A DNA stretch of 64,000 nt from Kineococcus rhizosphaerae (GTDB lineage Bacteria; Actinomycetota; Actinomycetes; Actinomycetales; Kineococcaceae), in NCBI RefSeq assembly GCF_003002055.1, contig NZ_PVZF01000010.1, forward strand, positions 62,001 to 126,000. Direction: 5' to 3'. Under the pieces are notes generated by a model. That model was not told where the DNA came from. It did not search any database and saw nothing but the letters and a program-made list of their open reading frames with translations. The stretch's first letter is position 1. The number at the start of each line of letters is the position of its first letter. A program made the position numbers and the translations under genes. This document shows, piece after piece, positions 1 through 10,300 of the stretch.

Positions 1-36
1 GGGGTGCCGGGCGCCGGCGGACGACCCGGGGTGCGG

Positions 37-1500
37 TCAGTACCGGTAGTGCTCCGACTTGTACGGGCCCTCGACGTCGACGCCGAGGTAGTCGGCCTGC
101 GACTTCGTGAGCTCGGTCAGCCGGACGCCGAGCGCGTCCAGGTGCAGGCGGGCGACTTTCTCGTCGAGCTGCTTGCTCAGGCGGTACACGCCGACGGGGT
201 AGCTCTCGGGCTTGGTGAAGATCTCGATCTGCGCCAGGACCTGGTTGGCGAACGAGTTCGACATGACGAAGCTCGGGTGGCCCGTCGCGTTGCCCAGGTT
301 CAGCAGACGCCCCTCGGACAGGACGATGACGCTGTGCGCCGCGACGCCCTCGGACGCCGGGATGCGCCACTCGTGGACCTGCGGCTTGATCTCGACCTTC
401 TCGACGCCGGGGATCCGGGCGAGGCCGGCCATGTCGATCTCGTTGTCGAAGTGGCCGATGTTCCCGATCAGCGCCTGGTGCTTCATCTTCGCGATGTCGG
501 CCGCCATGACGACGTCCTTGTTGCCCGTCGCGGTGATGAAGAGGTCGGCGGTCTCGACGACGTCCTCGAGGCGGACGACCTGGTAGCCGTCCATCGCAGC
601 CTGCAGGGCGTTGATGGGGTCGACCTCGGTGACGACGACGCGCGCGCCCTGGCCGCGCAGCGACTCCGCGCAGCCCTTGCCGACGTCGCCGTAGCCGAAC
701 ACGACGGCCGTCTTGCCGCCGATGAGGACGTCGGTGCCGCGGTTGATGCCGTCGATGAGCGAGTGGCGGGTGCCGTACTTGTTGTCGAACTTCGACTTGG
801 TCACCGAGTCGTTGACGTTGATCGCCGGGAAGGGCAGGACCCCGTTGCGGAAGTACTCGTCGAGGCGGTGCACGCCCGTCGTGGTCTCCTCGGTGACGCC
901 CTTGATGCCGGCCGCGATGCGGGTCCAGCGCTCGGGGTCCTCGGCGAGGCTCTTGCGCAGGTGCTCCAGGACGACGGCGTACTCCTCGGAGTCCTCCGCG
1001 GTCGTCGCCGGGACGGCCCCGGCGGCCTCGAAGCGCTTGCCCTCCAGGACGAGCGTCGTGGCGTCGCCACCGTCGTCGAGGATCATGTTGGGGCCGATGC
1101 GGTGACCCTCGGCGTCGGTGCCCCAGTCGAAGATCCGGTCCGCGAGCGCCCAGTACTCCTCGAGGGTCTCGCCCTTCCAGGCGAAGACGGGGACCCCGGC
1201 GGGTTCGTCGACGGTGCCGTCGCCGACGACGACCGCGGCGGCGGCCTGGTCCTGGGTGGAGAAGATGTTGCAGCTCGCCCAGCGGACCTGCGCGCCGAGG
1301 GCGACGAGGGTCTCGATGAGGACGGCGGTCTGCACGGTCATGTGCAGGGAACCGGCGATGCGGGCGCCGGCGAGGGGCTTGGAGTCGCCGAACTCGGCGC
1401 GCAGCGCCATGAGCCCGGGCATCTCGTGCTCGGCCAGGCGCAGCTCGTGGCGCCCGGCCTCGGCCAGGGAAAGGTCCCGGACCTGGTACTCGAAAGACAT
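37..1500 (-). CDS. ahcY: Adenosylhomocysteinase
   Basis: Cytosolic enzyme that reversibly hydrolyses S-adenosylhomocysteine to adenosine and homocysteine, removing the inhibitory by-product of SAM-dependent methylation. The 487-residue protein has the family's full length. It carries the NAD-binding glycine motif [10 protein letters not shown] at about residues 267-276, the substrate-side [15 protein letters not shown] and [16 protein letters not shown] segments, and the conserved C-terminal KSEHYRY. The frame stays open far upstream, but the ATG at 1500 begins the family N-terminus ([14 protein letters not shown]) and follows a GAGAGGA ribosome site. It lies 62 bases downstream of a same-strand tetR gene; any shared transcript is inference. 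Identification is secure. Confidence 0.97.
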   Translation of the reverse strand: MSFEYQVRDLSLAEAGRHELRLAEHEMPGLMALRAEFGDSKPLAGARIAGSLHMTVQTAVLIETLVALGAQVRWASCNIFSTQDQAAAAVVVGDGTVDEPAGVPVFAWKGETLEEYWALADRIFDWGTDAEGHRIGPNMILDDGGDATTLVLEGKRFEAAGAVPATTAEDSEEYAVVLEHLRKSLAEDPERWTRIAAGIKGVTEETTTGVHRLDEYFRNGVLPFPAINVNDSVTKSKFDNKYGTRHSLIDGINRGTDVLIGGKTAVVFGYGDVGKGCAESLRGQGARVVVTEVDPINALQAAMDGYQVVRLEDVVETADLFITATGNKDVVMAADIAKMKHQALIGNIGHFDNEIDMAGLARIPGVEKVEIKPQVHEWRIPASEGVAAHSVIVLSEGRLLNLGNATGHPSFVMSNSFANQVLAQIEIFTKPESYPVGVYRLSKQLDEKVARLHLDALGVRLTELTKSQADYLGVDVEGPYKSEHYRY

Positions 1501-1562
1501 GCGAGTCCTCTCGTGCGGTTCGTGACGTTCCCCGGCGCGGCCTCTCTGGGCCTCGCACGGCA

Positions 1563-2162
1563 TCACCGCACGCCGGAGCTGTCTCCAGGGTACGCGCCGC
1601 GGGTCGTCGCCGGTCGCGGGCCGGGGGCGGTGAGGAGGTCCGCGGCCTCGATGACGAGGCGGTCGGCGAGGTCGGGGGGCAGCCGTCCCGAGGCCGCCAT
1701 GGCGGCCACCCCCTGCAGGGTCGCGGCCAGCAGGAGCTGGCGCAGCGGCGGGTAGCCGGGGGCGGCGGGAGGGCCGGCGGGCAGGGTGGCGGCGACGGTG
1801 GCGAAGAACCGGGCCGCGGCGGCCCGCGTCGCGGGTGACGCCTGGTCGCCCTTGGTGGTGAACATGAGGTCGAGCAGGGCCGGTTCGCGCACGGCGAAGT
1901 CGACGAAGGCGCGGGCGGCGGCGGTGACGTCGGGGCTGTCGCCCAGGGCGTCGTTCAGCCGGGTGAAGCCGCGTTCGGCCAGACCGTCGAGCAGCGCCCG
2001 GCGGTCGGCGAAGTGGCGACGGGGTGCGCTGTGGCTGACGCCGGCCTCGCGGGCCAGGGCGCGCAGGGACAGCTCGTCGAGACCGCCCTCGCGCAGGGTC
2101 CGTTCCGCGGCGTCGAGCAGCGCCGCGCGCAGGTTGCCGTGGTGGAACGGGTGCTCGCTCAC
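1563..2162 (-). CDS. TetR/AcrR family regulator
   Basis: A 199-residue one-component repressor-type protein. Residues about 10-55 form the TetR DNA-binding domain ([36 protein letters not shown]); the rest is an alpha-helical ligand domain resembling the WHG type. It is divergently transcribed from an SDR oxidoreductase at 2224, with a perfect palindrome GTTGGCATTGCCAAC (2182-2196) between them, so it probably represses itself and that gene. The GTG at 2162 lies six bases after a TAGGAT hexamer (2174-2169 on the minus strand), which suggests a leaderless transcript. The ligand is unknown. Confidence 0.9.
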   Translation of the reverse strand: MSEHPFHHGNLRAALLDAAERTLREGGLDELSLRALAREAGVSHSAPRRHFADRRALLDGLAERGFTRLNDALGDSPDVTAAARAFVDFAVREPALLDLMFTTKGDQASPATRAAAARFFATVAATLPAGPPAAPGYPPLRQLLLAATLQGVAAMAASGRLPPDLADRLVIEAADLLTAPGPRPATTRGAYPGDSSGVR

Positions 2163-2181
2163 GCGCCGATCCTAATCGGGT

Positions 2182-2217
2182 GTTGGCATTGCCAACTTTG
2201 TTGTCACCGCCTACTTT
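2182..2217. promoter_or_regulatory. TetR operator overlapping the SDR promoter
   Basis: A perfect odd-centred palindrome, GTTGGCATTGCCAAC (2182-2196), sits in the 61-base gap between divergent tetR and SDR genes. Plus-strand promoter elements overlap it: TTGCCA (2189-2194), a 17-base spacer and TACTTT (2212-2217), followed six bases later by the SDR ATG. A repressor bound to the palindrome would mask the -35 element. The operator assignment is inferred from symmetry and position. Confidence 0.7.
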
Positions 2218-2223
2218 GAGGTC

Positions 2224-3063
2224 ATGACTCCTCCCGACCACCCCGAGACCGTCGTCCTCACCGGCGGCACCAGCGGCATCGGCCTGGCCACGGCCCGGGC
2301 CCTGGCCGCGCGCGGGGACCACGTCGTCCTGGCCGTGCGCGACCCCGGCAAGGGCCACCGGGCCGCGCAGACCCTGGCGGCGGGCGTCCCGGGCACGGTC
2401 GACGTGCGCCGCCTCGACCTGGCCGACCTGGCGTCGGTGCGCGCCTTCGCCGACGACCTGCCCGGCACCGTCGACGTCCTCGTCAACAACGCCGGGCGCT
2501 CGGTGCCCACCCTGCAGCGCACCCCCGAGGGCCGGGAGCTGCAGTTCGCGACGAACCACCTGGGCCACTTCGCGCTGACGAACCTGCTGCTGCCCCGGAT
2601 CCGGCGCCGCGTCGTCACCGTCTCCTCACGGGCCGAGCGCGCGGGCCGGCTCGACGACGTGGACTTCACCCGCACGCGCTACCGGCCGTTCCGCGCCTAC
2701 GCCACGTCCAAGCTCGCCAACCTCGTCTTCACGCACGAGCTGCAGCGGCGCCTGGCCGCCACCGGGTCGGCGGTGACCGCGACGGCCGCGCACCCCGGCT
2801 ACGTCGCGACGGGCATGACCGGGGCCGACGGCGGCTGGGCGGTGCGCCACCTCGCGCAGTCGCCCGAGCAGGGCGCGTGGCCGACGCTGCTGGCCCTCGA
2901 CCCCGCCACGCCCGGCGGGACCTTCACCGGGCCGCGGCGGTGGCTGCACATGCGGGGCGAGGCCGTCGTCATCGACAGCTCGCGCCGCAGCCTCGACCCC
3001 GGGGTCGCAGAACGCCTGTGGCGGCAGTCCGAGGAGTTCACGGGCGTGCGCTTCCCCGGGTGA
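2224..3063 (+). CDS. Short-chain dehydrogenase/reductase
   Basis: A 279-residue classical SDR, probably NADP-dependent, of the retinol-dehydrogenase-like type that reduces or oxidises small carbonyl or alcohol substrates. Visible motifs are the nucleotide-binding GGTSGIG near residues 14-20, NNAG, the catalytic Tyr159 and Lys163 in YATSKLANL, and HPGYVATGM. It starts at an ATG six bases after a TACTTT hexamer, so the message is probably leaderless. The divergent TetR gene and its palindrome indicate ligand-induced expression. Substrate is not predictable from sequence. Confidence 0.92.
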   Translation: MTPPDHPETVVLTGGTSGIGLATARALAARGDHVVLAVRDPGKGHRAAQTLAAGVPGTVDVRRLDLADLASVRAFADDLPGTVDVLVNNAGRSVPTLQRTPEGRELQFATNHLGHFALTNLLLPRIRRRVVTVSSRAERAGRLDDVDFTRTRYRPFRAYATSKLANLVFTHELQRRLAATGSAVTATAAHPGYVATGMTGADGGWAVRHLAQSPEQGAWPTLLALDPATPGGTFTGPRRWLHMRGEAVVIDSSRRSLDPGVAERLWRQSEEFTGVRFPG

Positions 3064-3084
3064 GCCCCGCCGGTGGGGGCCGGG

Positions 3085-4254
3085 CTACCCCAGCCGGTCC
3101 TTGAGGTCGGCCACGTGCGGGGACCGCGCCGGGTCGACGCCGCAGGCCAGCGCCAGGTACGTCGAGGCGAAGTCGGTGCGCGCGATCAGCTGCGCGAGCC
3201 GCTGGGCGGGGGTCCCGTCGTCGGCCACCAGCTCGGAGGTGCGGACCCCGGCGTCGGCGGCCGTGGTCGTGATGGCGTCGGCCAGCCGCCGGTCCTCGTC
3301 GGAGACGGCGGTGGGCGCGTCGCGCAGGACGACCAGCCGCATCCGCGGACCGGCCGGGCCGTCGAGGAAGGGGTCGGCGAAGACCGGGTCGACGTCCGCC
3401 GCGGCACCCGTGGCGAAGGGGCCGCCGAAGGTCGCGACGACCTCGCTGGCGTCGTCGGGCAGGGCCCCGCTGACCGCCGGGACGCGGGAGGTGCGCGCGA
3501 GCATCCCGGCGGCCCGGCGCGCCGCGGCGGCCATCAGGTGCCCGTCGCCGAGGACCACGGGCACCGCACCGGCCAGCTCGGCCGCGAGCGCCTTCGCCGG
3601 GTTCACGAACGTCTCCGTCCAGGGCCGGGACGCCTCGGCCTCGGCGTCCAGGCGGTCGGCGACGCCGGCGAGGTCGGCCGGGGAGGCCTGCAGCAGCCCC
3701 AGGGCGTCGCAGGCCAGCAGCACGGGCGTCGCCAGCGACCACAGGGCGACGCGGGACGAGCGGGGGTCGCCCCCGTCGGCGCGCACCCCGCGGGCCGGGA
3801 CGACCTGCACGTTGCCGCTGCGGGCGCCGATCTCGGCCAGCGGGGAACCCTCCCCCGCGACCGTGACGACCCGGGCGCCGCGGCGGGAGGCCTCCACGGC
3901 CAGGGTCAGCGGCCCGGGCGCGCGCCCGGACAGCGAGACGGCCACGACGAGGTCGAGCGGGCCGACCCAGCTGGGCAGCGGGCCGCCGTGCCGGACGACG
4001 ACCGGCACGGGGCAGTTGCGGCCGGCGAGGGCCTGGACGAGGTCGGCCACGGCGGAGCTGCCGGCCAGCGCGGCGATGACCACGGCCCGGGGCCGGTCGT
4101 CGTCGGCCAGCCGCGCCACCGCCGCCTCGGCGGACAGGTCCAGGGCCTCGCGGACCTGGGCGCCGGAGCTGGCCAGCGCCCGCAGCACTCCCCCGACGTC
4201 GGCGGCCGCCAGGGCGTCCCCGTCGGCCAGGAGGGCCTCGTCGAAGGCGCTCAC
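3085..4254 (-). CDS. SIS-domain phosphosugar isomerase-like protein
   Basis: A 389-residue protein with two sugar-isomerase (SIS) halves: one around LAGSSAVADLVQALAG and VVVAVSLSGRAPGPL, and a second ending in the C-terminal quarter. It matches the bifunctional phosphoglucose/phosphomannose isomerase-like family encoded beside manB in actinobacteria (Rv3256c-type). Whether it isomerises mannose or glucose 6-phosphate or is catalytically altered cannot be judged. It overlaps the upstream Trm112-like gene by four bases (4251-4254) and so sits in a manB operon, consistent with a role in GDP-mannose supply for glycans. Confidence 0.85.
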   Translation of the reverse strand: MSAFDEALLADGDALAAADVGGVLRALASSGAQVREALDLSAEAAVARLADDDRPRAVVIAALAGSSAVADLVQALAGRNCPVPVVVRHGGPLPSWVGPLDLVVAVSLSGRAPGPLTLAVEASRRGARVVTVAGEGSPLAEIGARSGNVQVVPARGVRADGGDPRSSRVALWSLATPVLLACDALGLLQASPADLAGVADRLDAEAEASRPWTETFVNPAKALAAELAGAVPVVLGDGHLMAAAARRAAGMLARTSRVPAVSGALPDDASEVVATFGGPFATGAAADVDPVFADPFLDGPAGPRMRLVVLRDAPTAVSDEDRRLADAITTTAADAGVRTSELVADDGTPAQRLAQLIARTDFASTYLALACGVDPARSPHVADLKDRLG

Positions 4255-4433
4255 GGCTGGGTCCCGGGCTGGATCGCGGCGTCGACGAGCAGGACGGGGA
4301 CCCCGTCGAGCACGGGGTACCGGATGCCCGAGGGGGTCTGGAGGAACTCCTGCCCGTCGAGCGTCACCGGTGCGAGGGTCTGTCCCGTCAGCGGGCAGCG
4401 CAGCAGTTCCAGGACCCAGTCGGCCTGCGTCAT
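4251..4433 (-). CDS. Trm112 family small protein
   Basis: A 60-residue protein matching the Trm112/UPF0434 fold: an N-terminal LLRCPLTGQTL element, a central FLQTPSGIRYPVLDGVPVLL beta segment and a short tail. The canonical second Cys pair is missing, as is common in bacterial members. Eukaryotic Trm112 activates methyltransferases; the bacterial role is unclear. The ATG at 4433 overlaps the manB stop (ATGA), and the gene's stop overlaps the SIS gene start, so all three are probably co-translated. The open frame extends upstream into manB but only this start gives the family N-terminus. Confidence 0.85.
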   Translation of the reverse strand: MTQADWVLELLRCPLTGQTLAPVTLDGQEFLQTPSGIRYPVLDGVPVLLVDAAIQPGTQP

Positions 4434-5902
4434 CGGTTCTCCCCCCGCACGAGTCCCAGGACGCGGTCGCGCACCTGGGTCATGGTCGCCTCGTCGGCCC
4501 CCTCGGCGTTCAGCCGCAGCAGGGGCTCGGTGTTCGAGGCGCGCAGGTTGAACCACCACATGGGCTCCTTCGCGGAGGCCGGGTGGAACACCGTCACCCC
4601 GTCGAGGCGGTCGATCTCGAGCTCCTCGCCTTCTGCCGCAGCGCGTTCGCTGACGGCGGCGACGACGCGCTCGGTGGTGGCGGCCGCGTCGTCGACGGTG
4701 GAGTTGATCTCGCCGCTGGCGACGTACTTCTCGTACTCGGCGGCCAGCTCGGACAGCGGGCGGTCCTGCTCGGCCAGGGCCGCCAGGACGTGCATCGCGG
4801 CGAGCATGCCGGTGTCGGCGGACCAGAACTCGCGGAAGTAGTAGTGGGCGGAGTGCTCCCCGCCGAAGACCGCGCCCTCGGAGGCCATCTGCTCCTTGAT
4901 GAAGGAGTGCCCGACGCGCGTGCGGACGGGTTTGCCGCCGTCGGCGGCGATGAGCTCGGGGACGGCGCGGGAGGTGATGAGGTTGTGGATGACGACGGGT
5001 TCGCGGCCGGCGCGGACCTCCTTGGCGATCTCGCGGCGGGCCACCATCGCGGTGACCGCGCTGGGGCTGACCGGGTCGCCCTTCTCGTCCACGACGAAGC
5101 AGCGGTCGGCGTCGCCGTCGAAGGCCAGGCCCAGGTCCGCGCCGTGCTGCGGGACGGCCCGCTGCAGGTCGAGGAGGTTCTTCGGGTCCAGGGGGTTGGC
5201 CTCGTGGTTCGGGAACGTCCCGTCGAGCTCGAAGTAGAGCGGGACGACGTCCAGCGGCAGCGCGCCCAGGCCGGCGTCGGTGCCCAGGACCGCGGGGGCG
5301 GTGAACCCGCCCATGCCGTTGCCGGCGTCGATGACGACCTTCAGCGGCCGGCCGCCGGTCAGGTCGACCAGGGAGCGCAGGTGGTGGGCGTAGGCCTTCA
5401 GCAGGTCCTGCTCGTCGACGGTGCCGACGCGGCCGTCACCGCCGGCGGGGACCTCGCCGGCGTCCAGCCAGCGCTGCGCGAGCTCGCGGACGGCGGTCAG
5501 GCCCGAGTCCTGCCCGACGGGCCTGGCCGCGGCGCGGCACATCTTGATCCCGTTGTACCGGGCCGGGTTGTGGCTGGCGGTGAACATGGCCCCGGGGATG
5601 CCCAGGAACCCGCTGGCGAAGTACAGCCCGTCGGTGGAGCACAGGCCGATGACGGTGACGTCGACGCCGCGGGAGGCGAGGCCGTCGGCGAAGGCGCGGG
5701 ACAGCTCCGGGGAGGAGGGCCGCATGTCGTAGCCGATGACGGCCTTGGGAGACCCTTCCCCGGCGTGCTCGGGCAGGACGACGACCTCGGCGAAGGCGGC
5801 GCCGATGGCGCGGACCACGTCGGCGTCGAGCTGGTCCGGGACGGTGCCCCGGACGTCGTAGGCCTTGATGACGGACGACAGGTTCCTGGTCGGGGCGGTC
5901 AC
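4430..5902 (-). CDS. manB: Phosphomannomutase/phosphoglucomutase
   Basis: A 490-residue alpha-D-phosphohexomutase that interconverts hexose 6-phosphate and 1-phosphate, supplying mannose 1-phosphate for GDP-mannose. Seen in order: the N-terminal IKAYDVRG, the phosphoserine loop TASHNPARYNG near residue 109, the metal-binding DGDADRC near residue 262, a sugar-binding GGEHSAHYYF, and a C-terminal phosphate-binding RASNTEPLLRLNAE. The GTG at 5902 is seven bases after TAGGCT (5915-5910, minus), suggesting a leaderless start. It leads the manB/Trm112/SIS operon. The gene symbol rests on the conserved neighbourhood; glucose specificity is possible. Confidence 0.93.
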   Translation of the reverse strand: MTAPTRNLSSVIKAYDVRGTVPDQLDADVVRAIGAAFAEVVVLPEHAGEGSPKAVIGYDMRPSSPELSRAFADGLASRGVDVTVIGLCSTDGLYFASGFLGIPGAMFTASHNPARYNGIKMCRAAARPVGQDSGLTAVRELAQRWLDAGEVPAGGDGRVGTVDEQDLLKAYAHHLRSLVDLTGGRPLKVVIDAGNGMGGFTAPAVLGTDAGLGALPLDVVPLYFELDGTFPNHEANPLDPKNLLDLQRAVPQHGADLGLAFDGDADRCFVVDEKGDPVSPSAVTAMVARREIAKEVRAGREPVVIHNLITSRAVPELIAADGGKPVRTRVGHSFIKEQMASEGAVFGGEHSAHYYFREFWSADTGMLAAMHVLAALAEQDRPLSELAAEYEKYVASGEINSTVDDAAATTERVVAAVSERAAAEGEELEIDRLDGVTVFHPASAKEPMWWFNLRASNTEPLLRLNAEGADEATMTQVRDRVLGLVRGENR

Positions 5903-5967
5903 GCTGCGGAGCCTACAAGCGGCGGCCCGTCGACGGCCGTGGTGCGGCGTGGATCACTCGCGGACCG

Positions 5968-6237
5968 CTACTGCTTGCGGGTGCGCTCCAGGACGCCGTC
6001 GACCGAGATCGGGCCGCTGGGCGAGGTCCAGCTGCGCTCCTCGCAGACGTGGCAGGAGACGAACTGCACGGGGGTGCCGTCGGTCAGGGACATCGACAGC
6101 TGGGTGACGCGTTCGCTGCCGCAGTGCGCGCAGAAGGCGGTCTCGCGGTGCACGGCCTGGGTCAGGGACCCCAGCGGCGGGGCGGTCCGGGCGGCGCGGG
6201 GGCGACGGGAGGCGCGGGGCGCGTTGGCTGCGGGCAC
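5968..6237 (-). CDS. Small zinc-ribbon protein
   Basis: An 89-residue unknown protein with a basic, low-complexity N-terminus followed by a four-cysteine zinc-ribbon: C36-x2-C39 (FCAHCGSE) and C62-x2-C65 (SCHVCEE). It ends SVDGVLERTRKQ. It lies between manB and the DUF3499 gene on the same strand and is not part of the mycobacterial version of this locus as I remember it. The GTG start at 6237 has no clear ribosome site, so the true start may lie nearer the ribbon. A nucleic-acid or protein-binding role is plausible but unproven. Confidence 0.7.
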   Translation of the reverse strand: MPAANAPRASRRPRAARTAPPLGSLTQAVHRETAFCAHCGSERVTQLSMSLTDGTPVQFVSCHVCEERSWTSPSGPISVDGVLERTRKQ

Positions 6238-6319
6238 GGGGGTCCATCGGCAGCCGGCCGCGCGGGCTGAGTCGGCCGTCCGGGGGACTTGCCGCCCGAC
6301 GGGCGGCTCGCCCGCCGGC

Positions 6320-6733
6320 CTACTGCTCGTCGGCGATGACGCGCAGGTGGGAGCGGCGCACGGCCGGGGCGTCGGGGTCGATGCCCCGCGCGGCGGCGCC
6401 GTGGGTGCGGGGCTGGTCCCGGACGGCGTCGACGAGGGCGTCGAGGTCGTCGTGGTGCTTGGCGGCCTCGAGCAGCTCGGGGGCCAGCCGGACGACCTCC
6501 CAGCCGCGGGGCGCGGTGAGGCGTTCGGCGTGGTCGGCGCACAGGTCGTAGGTGTGGGGCTCGGCGAACGTGGCCAGCGGCCCGAGGACGGCCGTGGAGT
6601 CGGAGTACACGTACGTCAGGGTGGCGACCGCGGTCTTCCCGCACGCGGTCCGCGAACAGCGTCGGGCACTGGGTGCGGCGGGGCGGCCGGCTCCCGGGCG
6701 GGAGGCGTTCGTCCCTGGGCTGCGGGTGGTCAC
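6320..6733 (-). CDS. DUF3499 family protein
   Basis: A 137-residue member of the actinobacteria-restricted DUF3499 family. It shows the hallmark RRCSRTACGKTAVATLTYVYSDS, AEPHTYDLCADHAERL and PRGWEVVRL segments; C26, C31, C65 and H68 are likely metal ligands. The C-terminal third is variable and polar. I prefer the GTG at 6733 because a TAGCGT hexamer (6746-6741, minus) ends seven bases before it and overlaps the upstream GTG at 6742. The gene is divergent from the metallopeptidase-fold gene at 6818, as in mycobacteria. No function is established. Confidence 0.88.
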   Translation of the reverse strand: MTTRSPGTNASRPGAGRPAAPSARRCSRTACGKTAVATLTYVYSDSTAVLGPLATFAEPHTYDLCADHAERLTAPRGWEVVRLAPELLEAAKHHDDLDALVDAVRDQPRTHGAAARGIDPDAPAVRRSHLRVIADEQ

Positions 6734-6817
6734 CCGCGGCACGCTACCGCCCGCCGCGCGTGCCGGCGCTCAGGTCGGCGGGCTGTGTCGTGCCCGGGTC
6801 GTGGGTAGTCTCGCCCG

Positions 6818-7252
6818 GTGGTCCTCCGACGCCGGGCTCAGACCCGCCACCGCCGACGCCGAGACCGGCACGGCCGCGGGCTGCGCGGCCCCCTGCTGCC
6901 CGCCTCGCTGCCGGCGGCGCGCACCCGCGCGGAACGCTTCGACGACCTGGTCCTGGACGCCGTGGAGCTGCTCGAACGCCGCTGGGCCGAGCAGCTGGCG
7001 GGCGTCGAGTTCGCCGTCGAGGACGTGCCCCCCTCCGACCCCGCCCCGTGGGAGGACGACGTCGTGCCGCTGGGCCGGCTGTTCCCCGCGCAGGGGCAGC
7101 GCCCGGCCCGGGTCGTGCTGTACCGCCGGCCGCTGGAGACGCGCGCCGACGGCGACGAGCTCGACGACCTGGTCGCCGACGTCGTGGTGGAGCAGGTGGC
7201 CCACCTCCTCGAACTGCCGCCCGAGGACGTGGACCCCCGCTACACCGACTGA
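6818..7252 (+). CDS. Metallopeptidase-fold (zincin-like) family protein, apparently inactive
   Basis: A 144-residue protein of the small metallopeptidase family (Zincin_1/DUF1025) usually found next to DUF3499. An Arg-rich N-terminus of about 30 residues precedes the fold (RFDDLVLDAVELLERRWAEQLAGVEFAVEDVP...VVLYRRPLE). The position expected to hold HExxH reads EQVAH in VVVEQVAHLLELPPEDVDP, so the first His and catalytic Glu are absent and proteolysis is unlikely. The GTG start follows TAGTCT (6806-6811) by six bases, suggesting a leaderless mRNA divergent from the DUF3499 gene. Role unknown. Confidence 0.85.
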   Translation: MVLRRRAQTRHRRRRDRHGRGLRGPLLPASLPAARTRAERFDDLVLDAVELLERRWAEQLAGVEFAVEDVPPSDPAPWEDDVVPLGRLFPAQGQRPARVVLYRRPLETRADGDELDDLVADVVVEQVAHLLELPPEDVDPRYTD

Positions 7253-7364
7253 CGCCGTCGCGGCGAGGTCGTCCGCACCGGGTCGGCTGCACCCGGATCA
7301 GCTGCACCGGGGACCAGCGACGGGCAGGTGGTCTCCCCCGCTCAGGTTCGCGTCCCCCACCGCC

Positions 7365-10300
7365 TCAGACCGGTGTGAAGGGCACCCGGGGCAGCATCGA
7401 GGCGAGGGTGCCGGCGTGCCCCGCGCCGCGCCAGTTCTCGTACGAGGCGATCACGAAGAGCCGGTCCTTGGCTCGCGTCACGGCCACGTTGAGCAGGTTC
7501 GGGGTTTCCGCCGCCCACGACCGGGCACCGGCGCTGCCCCCACCCAGGACCAGCAGGACGACGTCGTGCTCCTTGCCCTGGAAGGTGTGGACGGTGCCGA
7601 CCTCGACGCGGGCCAGGGTCTTCTTCACCCGTTCCGCCGACCAGTCCCGGGGGAGCAGGGCCTTCAGGTGGGCCGGCACGCGGGTCGACAGCTGGGCGAC
7701 GGCGTCGCGGAACGGGCTGATCACGGCCACGCTCAACGGAGGGTGTTCCTCGTCGGCGGGGGCCGTCCAGTCGATGCGGTCCAGGATGGAACGCACCGCG
7801 GCCCAGTCCTGAGCGCCGACGTGCCCGTCGACGGGGCCCACCACGTCGATCCAGCAGCTCGGTCCCAGGGCCGCGGCGTCGTCGCGGACCGGACGGGTTC
7901 GGCCTTGGATCATCGCGTCCTGGTAGGCCATGCGGTTGGCGATGCTGAACATGACGTCGTCGCAGCGGTTGTGCACGATCAGGGGCAGCCCGATCCACTT
8001 CCCCAGCCGAGTCGTGCCCCGCGTGGTGACGGCGTCGGCCAGTCGCTGCACCGAGGTCCGGTGGGGGCTGAAATCCAGGTCGGCCCCGCGAGTGGTCATG
8101 AGCTGACGGATGAGCTGACGGGGCAGGGTCACCACCGGTTCGAGCTGTTGCGGATCACCGACGACGACCGCGCGCCGGAAACGGCCCATCGCCCCGACCG
8201 CTGCACCGGGGGTGGCCTGCCCCGCTTCGTCGACGATGAGCCAACCCAGCGATCCCGACGGCACGTGCTGCAGCAGGCGGGCCACCGAGGCGAACGTCGT
8301 GGAGACCAGCGGGACCACCAGGAACAGCGAGGCCCACACGTCCGGGGCCACGGCGGGGATCTCGTGGTCGGCGACCTTGCCGTTCTGCAGGGCGAACCAC
8401 AGCCGCAGGTTTCCGCGGACCTGCTTGTGGGCGGCGCGGGCGAACGCCTCGTGGACGGCGAGGGCGGCCTGGAACAACTCGATCCGCAGGCGCTGCAGCG
8501 ACTCGTCGACCCACGCGGTGCCCAGTTCACGGTCCTCGACGCTGCGTCGCCACCACCGTTCGTCGTCGACGTGACGCTCGGGGTCCAGGGCACCGGCGGC
8601 GGTCTGCGCCTGCGCGAGGCGGGTCTGGGCGGCGGCGAGGGCGTCGATGGACACCCCCAGCAGCGTGCGGACGGACGTCTCCTCCTCACGGGCCTCGTCG
8701 AGAGCCCGGTGGGCGCCGTCGGCCGCACGCGAGGCCGTCTCCTCGGCCGTGACGGCGGCGTCGCGTTCACGCTGCCACGCCCGGGCCGCCCCGCTGCCGA
8801 AGGTCCTGGCCAGCCGGCCCGGTCGCCCCGCGGCGCTCTCGGTGAGGCGGGCGCGTGCTTCCGACAGGCCGGTGTCGGCCCGATCAGCTGCATTCGCGAG
8901 TGTGGTGACCGCGGTGCGGGCGGCAGCCAGGTCACCGCGGTGCGCCTCCACGGTCCGGGCGGCCTCGTCGCGGGCGGACTGCAGCAGCGGGAGCCGGGTC
9001 ACCTCCTGACGGGTCCGCTGCAGCTGCTCGATCGCTTCGTCGACGGCGCGGCGCCTGTCGTGGAAGTTCCGCCGGGCCTGTTGCCAGGTGAGGGGCCCGG
9101 GGCGGGTGAGCTCGGCGAACAGGTGGTGCCACGGCGTGCTGTCCCCGGTGTAGGGGTCCAGGACCTGCTGGAAGGCGCCGACGCGGTCCCGGCTGCCGAG
9201 GGCGGCTGCGCCCAGACCCCACGCCTGCTTGCCCTCGGGCAGCAACCCCGGGCGGGTCACTTCTTCCGGGGCCCGGTCTAGGGTCGAGGCGACTGCGCCC
9301 TTCTTCTTGACCGTCTTCTGGACGGTCTCGGCTCCGGTGACGGTGCGGAAGTAGGTGGTGTTCTCGCGGTGGGTCTTGCCCAGCGCCTCCAGGTCGGGGA
9401 TCTCCCGGGTGACGTTCTCGACGGCGGCGTTGTTGCTGGAGGCCACGAGCATCTCGAAGCCGCGAGCGTCAGCGGGAGGGGCGTAGCAGTAGCCGGTCTC
9501 GGTGCCGCCCAGGTCGACCGTGCGCCCCTTGCCGAACGCGGCGGCGGGATCGGCGCAGGTGACCAGGACACCGGCGCGGTCGGTGATGACGTTGGCGTAC
9601 ACGTCGCGCAGGAACGTCGTCTTGCCCGTCCCCGGCGGACCGTTCACCCCCGACACCGGCGCCTGCCCGTTCAGCAGGGCCGTGAGGGCGATCTGCTGGG
9701 ACAAGCGGGGGAGGTGCTCGCTCGGCCAGGCCGCGCGAGGCAGCAGCGCGGGGTCCAGCAGGTCCACGGCAGGGTGCTCACCGGCCCGCACGTCGACGGC
9801 TCCCGGAGGGGCGCTCGCCTGGTCCCCCTGCAGGTAGTGGTGCAGCAGGGCGGAGGTCGGCCCGGTGGCGGCGGCTTCCAAGTCGTCGTGGAAGAACGCC
9901 GGCAGCAGACGCGGAGGTTCGCTGTCGCGCTCGATCCACGTCACCGACACCCGGTGGTTCCTGCTGCCCCCCGCCTCGACGGCCGCCAGGCACTGCTGCA
10001 CAGCGGCGAACGGCGACGAGGCGCGGCTGCCCTCGATCGCCTTCCCCCACCGCTCGCGCAGCTCCTGCTGGAAGACGTCCAGCTTGCCCAGGCCGGTGCG
10101 GACCACGTCGTCGACCCCGCGCCCACCGCGCACCTCGTGCTCGACGTGACGCACGAAGTCCAGCAGCACCGCGTGGTCGAAGGAGTCCGGCAGGGGCCTG
10201 CCCGTCTCGTCGAGCAGGAACGAGGCTCGGCACGTGTGGGCCGGGACCGACGCCCCGCCCCGGCGGGGCTTGAGACCGTGCGCCTGCAGGCGCAGGTCAC

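Noticed and set aside
1501-1562. Possible S-adenosylhomocysteine riboswitch upstream of ahcY
   Set aside because: The leader is only about 60 bases to the tetR stop and I see no conserved SAH-riboswitch core; only a small hairpin.
4-1755. Long plus-strand open frame opposite ahcY
   Set aside because: It is a mirror of the ahcY codon pattern, has no homology-like motifs and no ribosome site; high GC produces many such frames.
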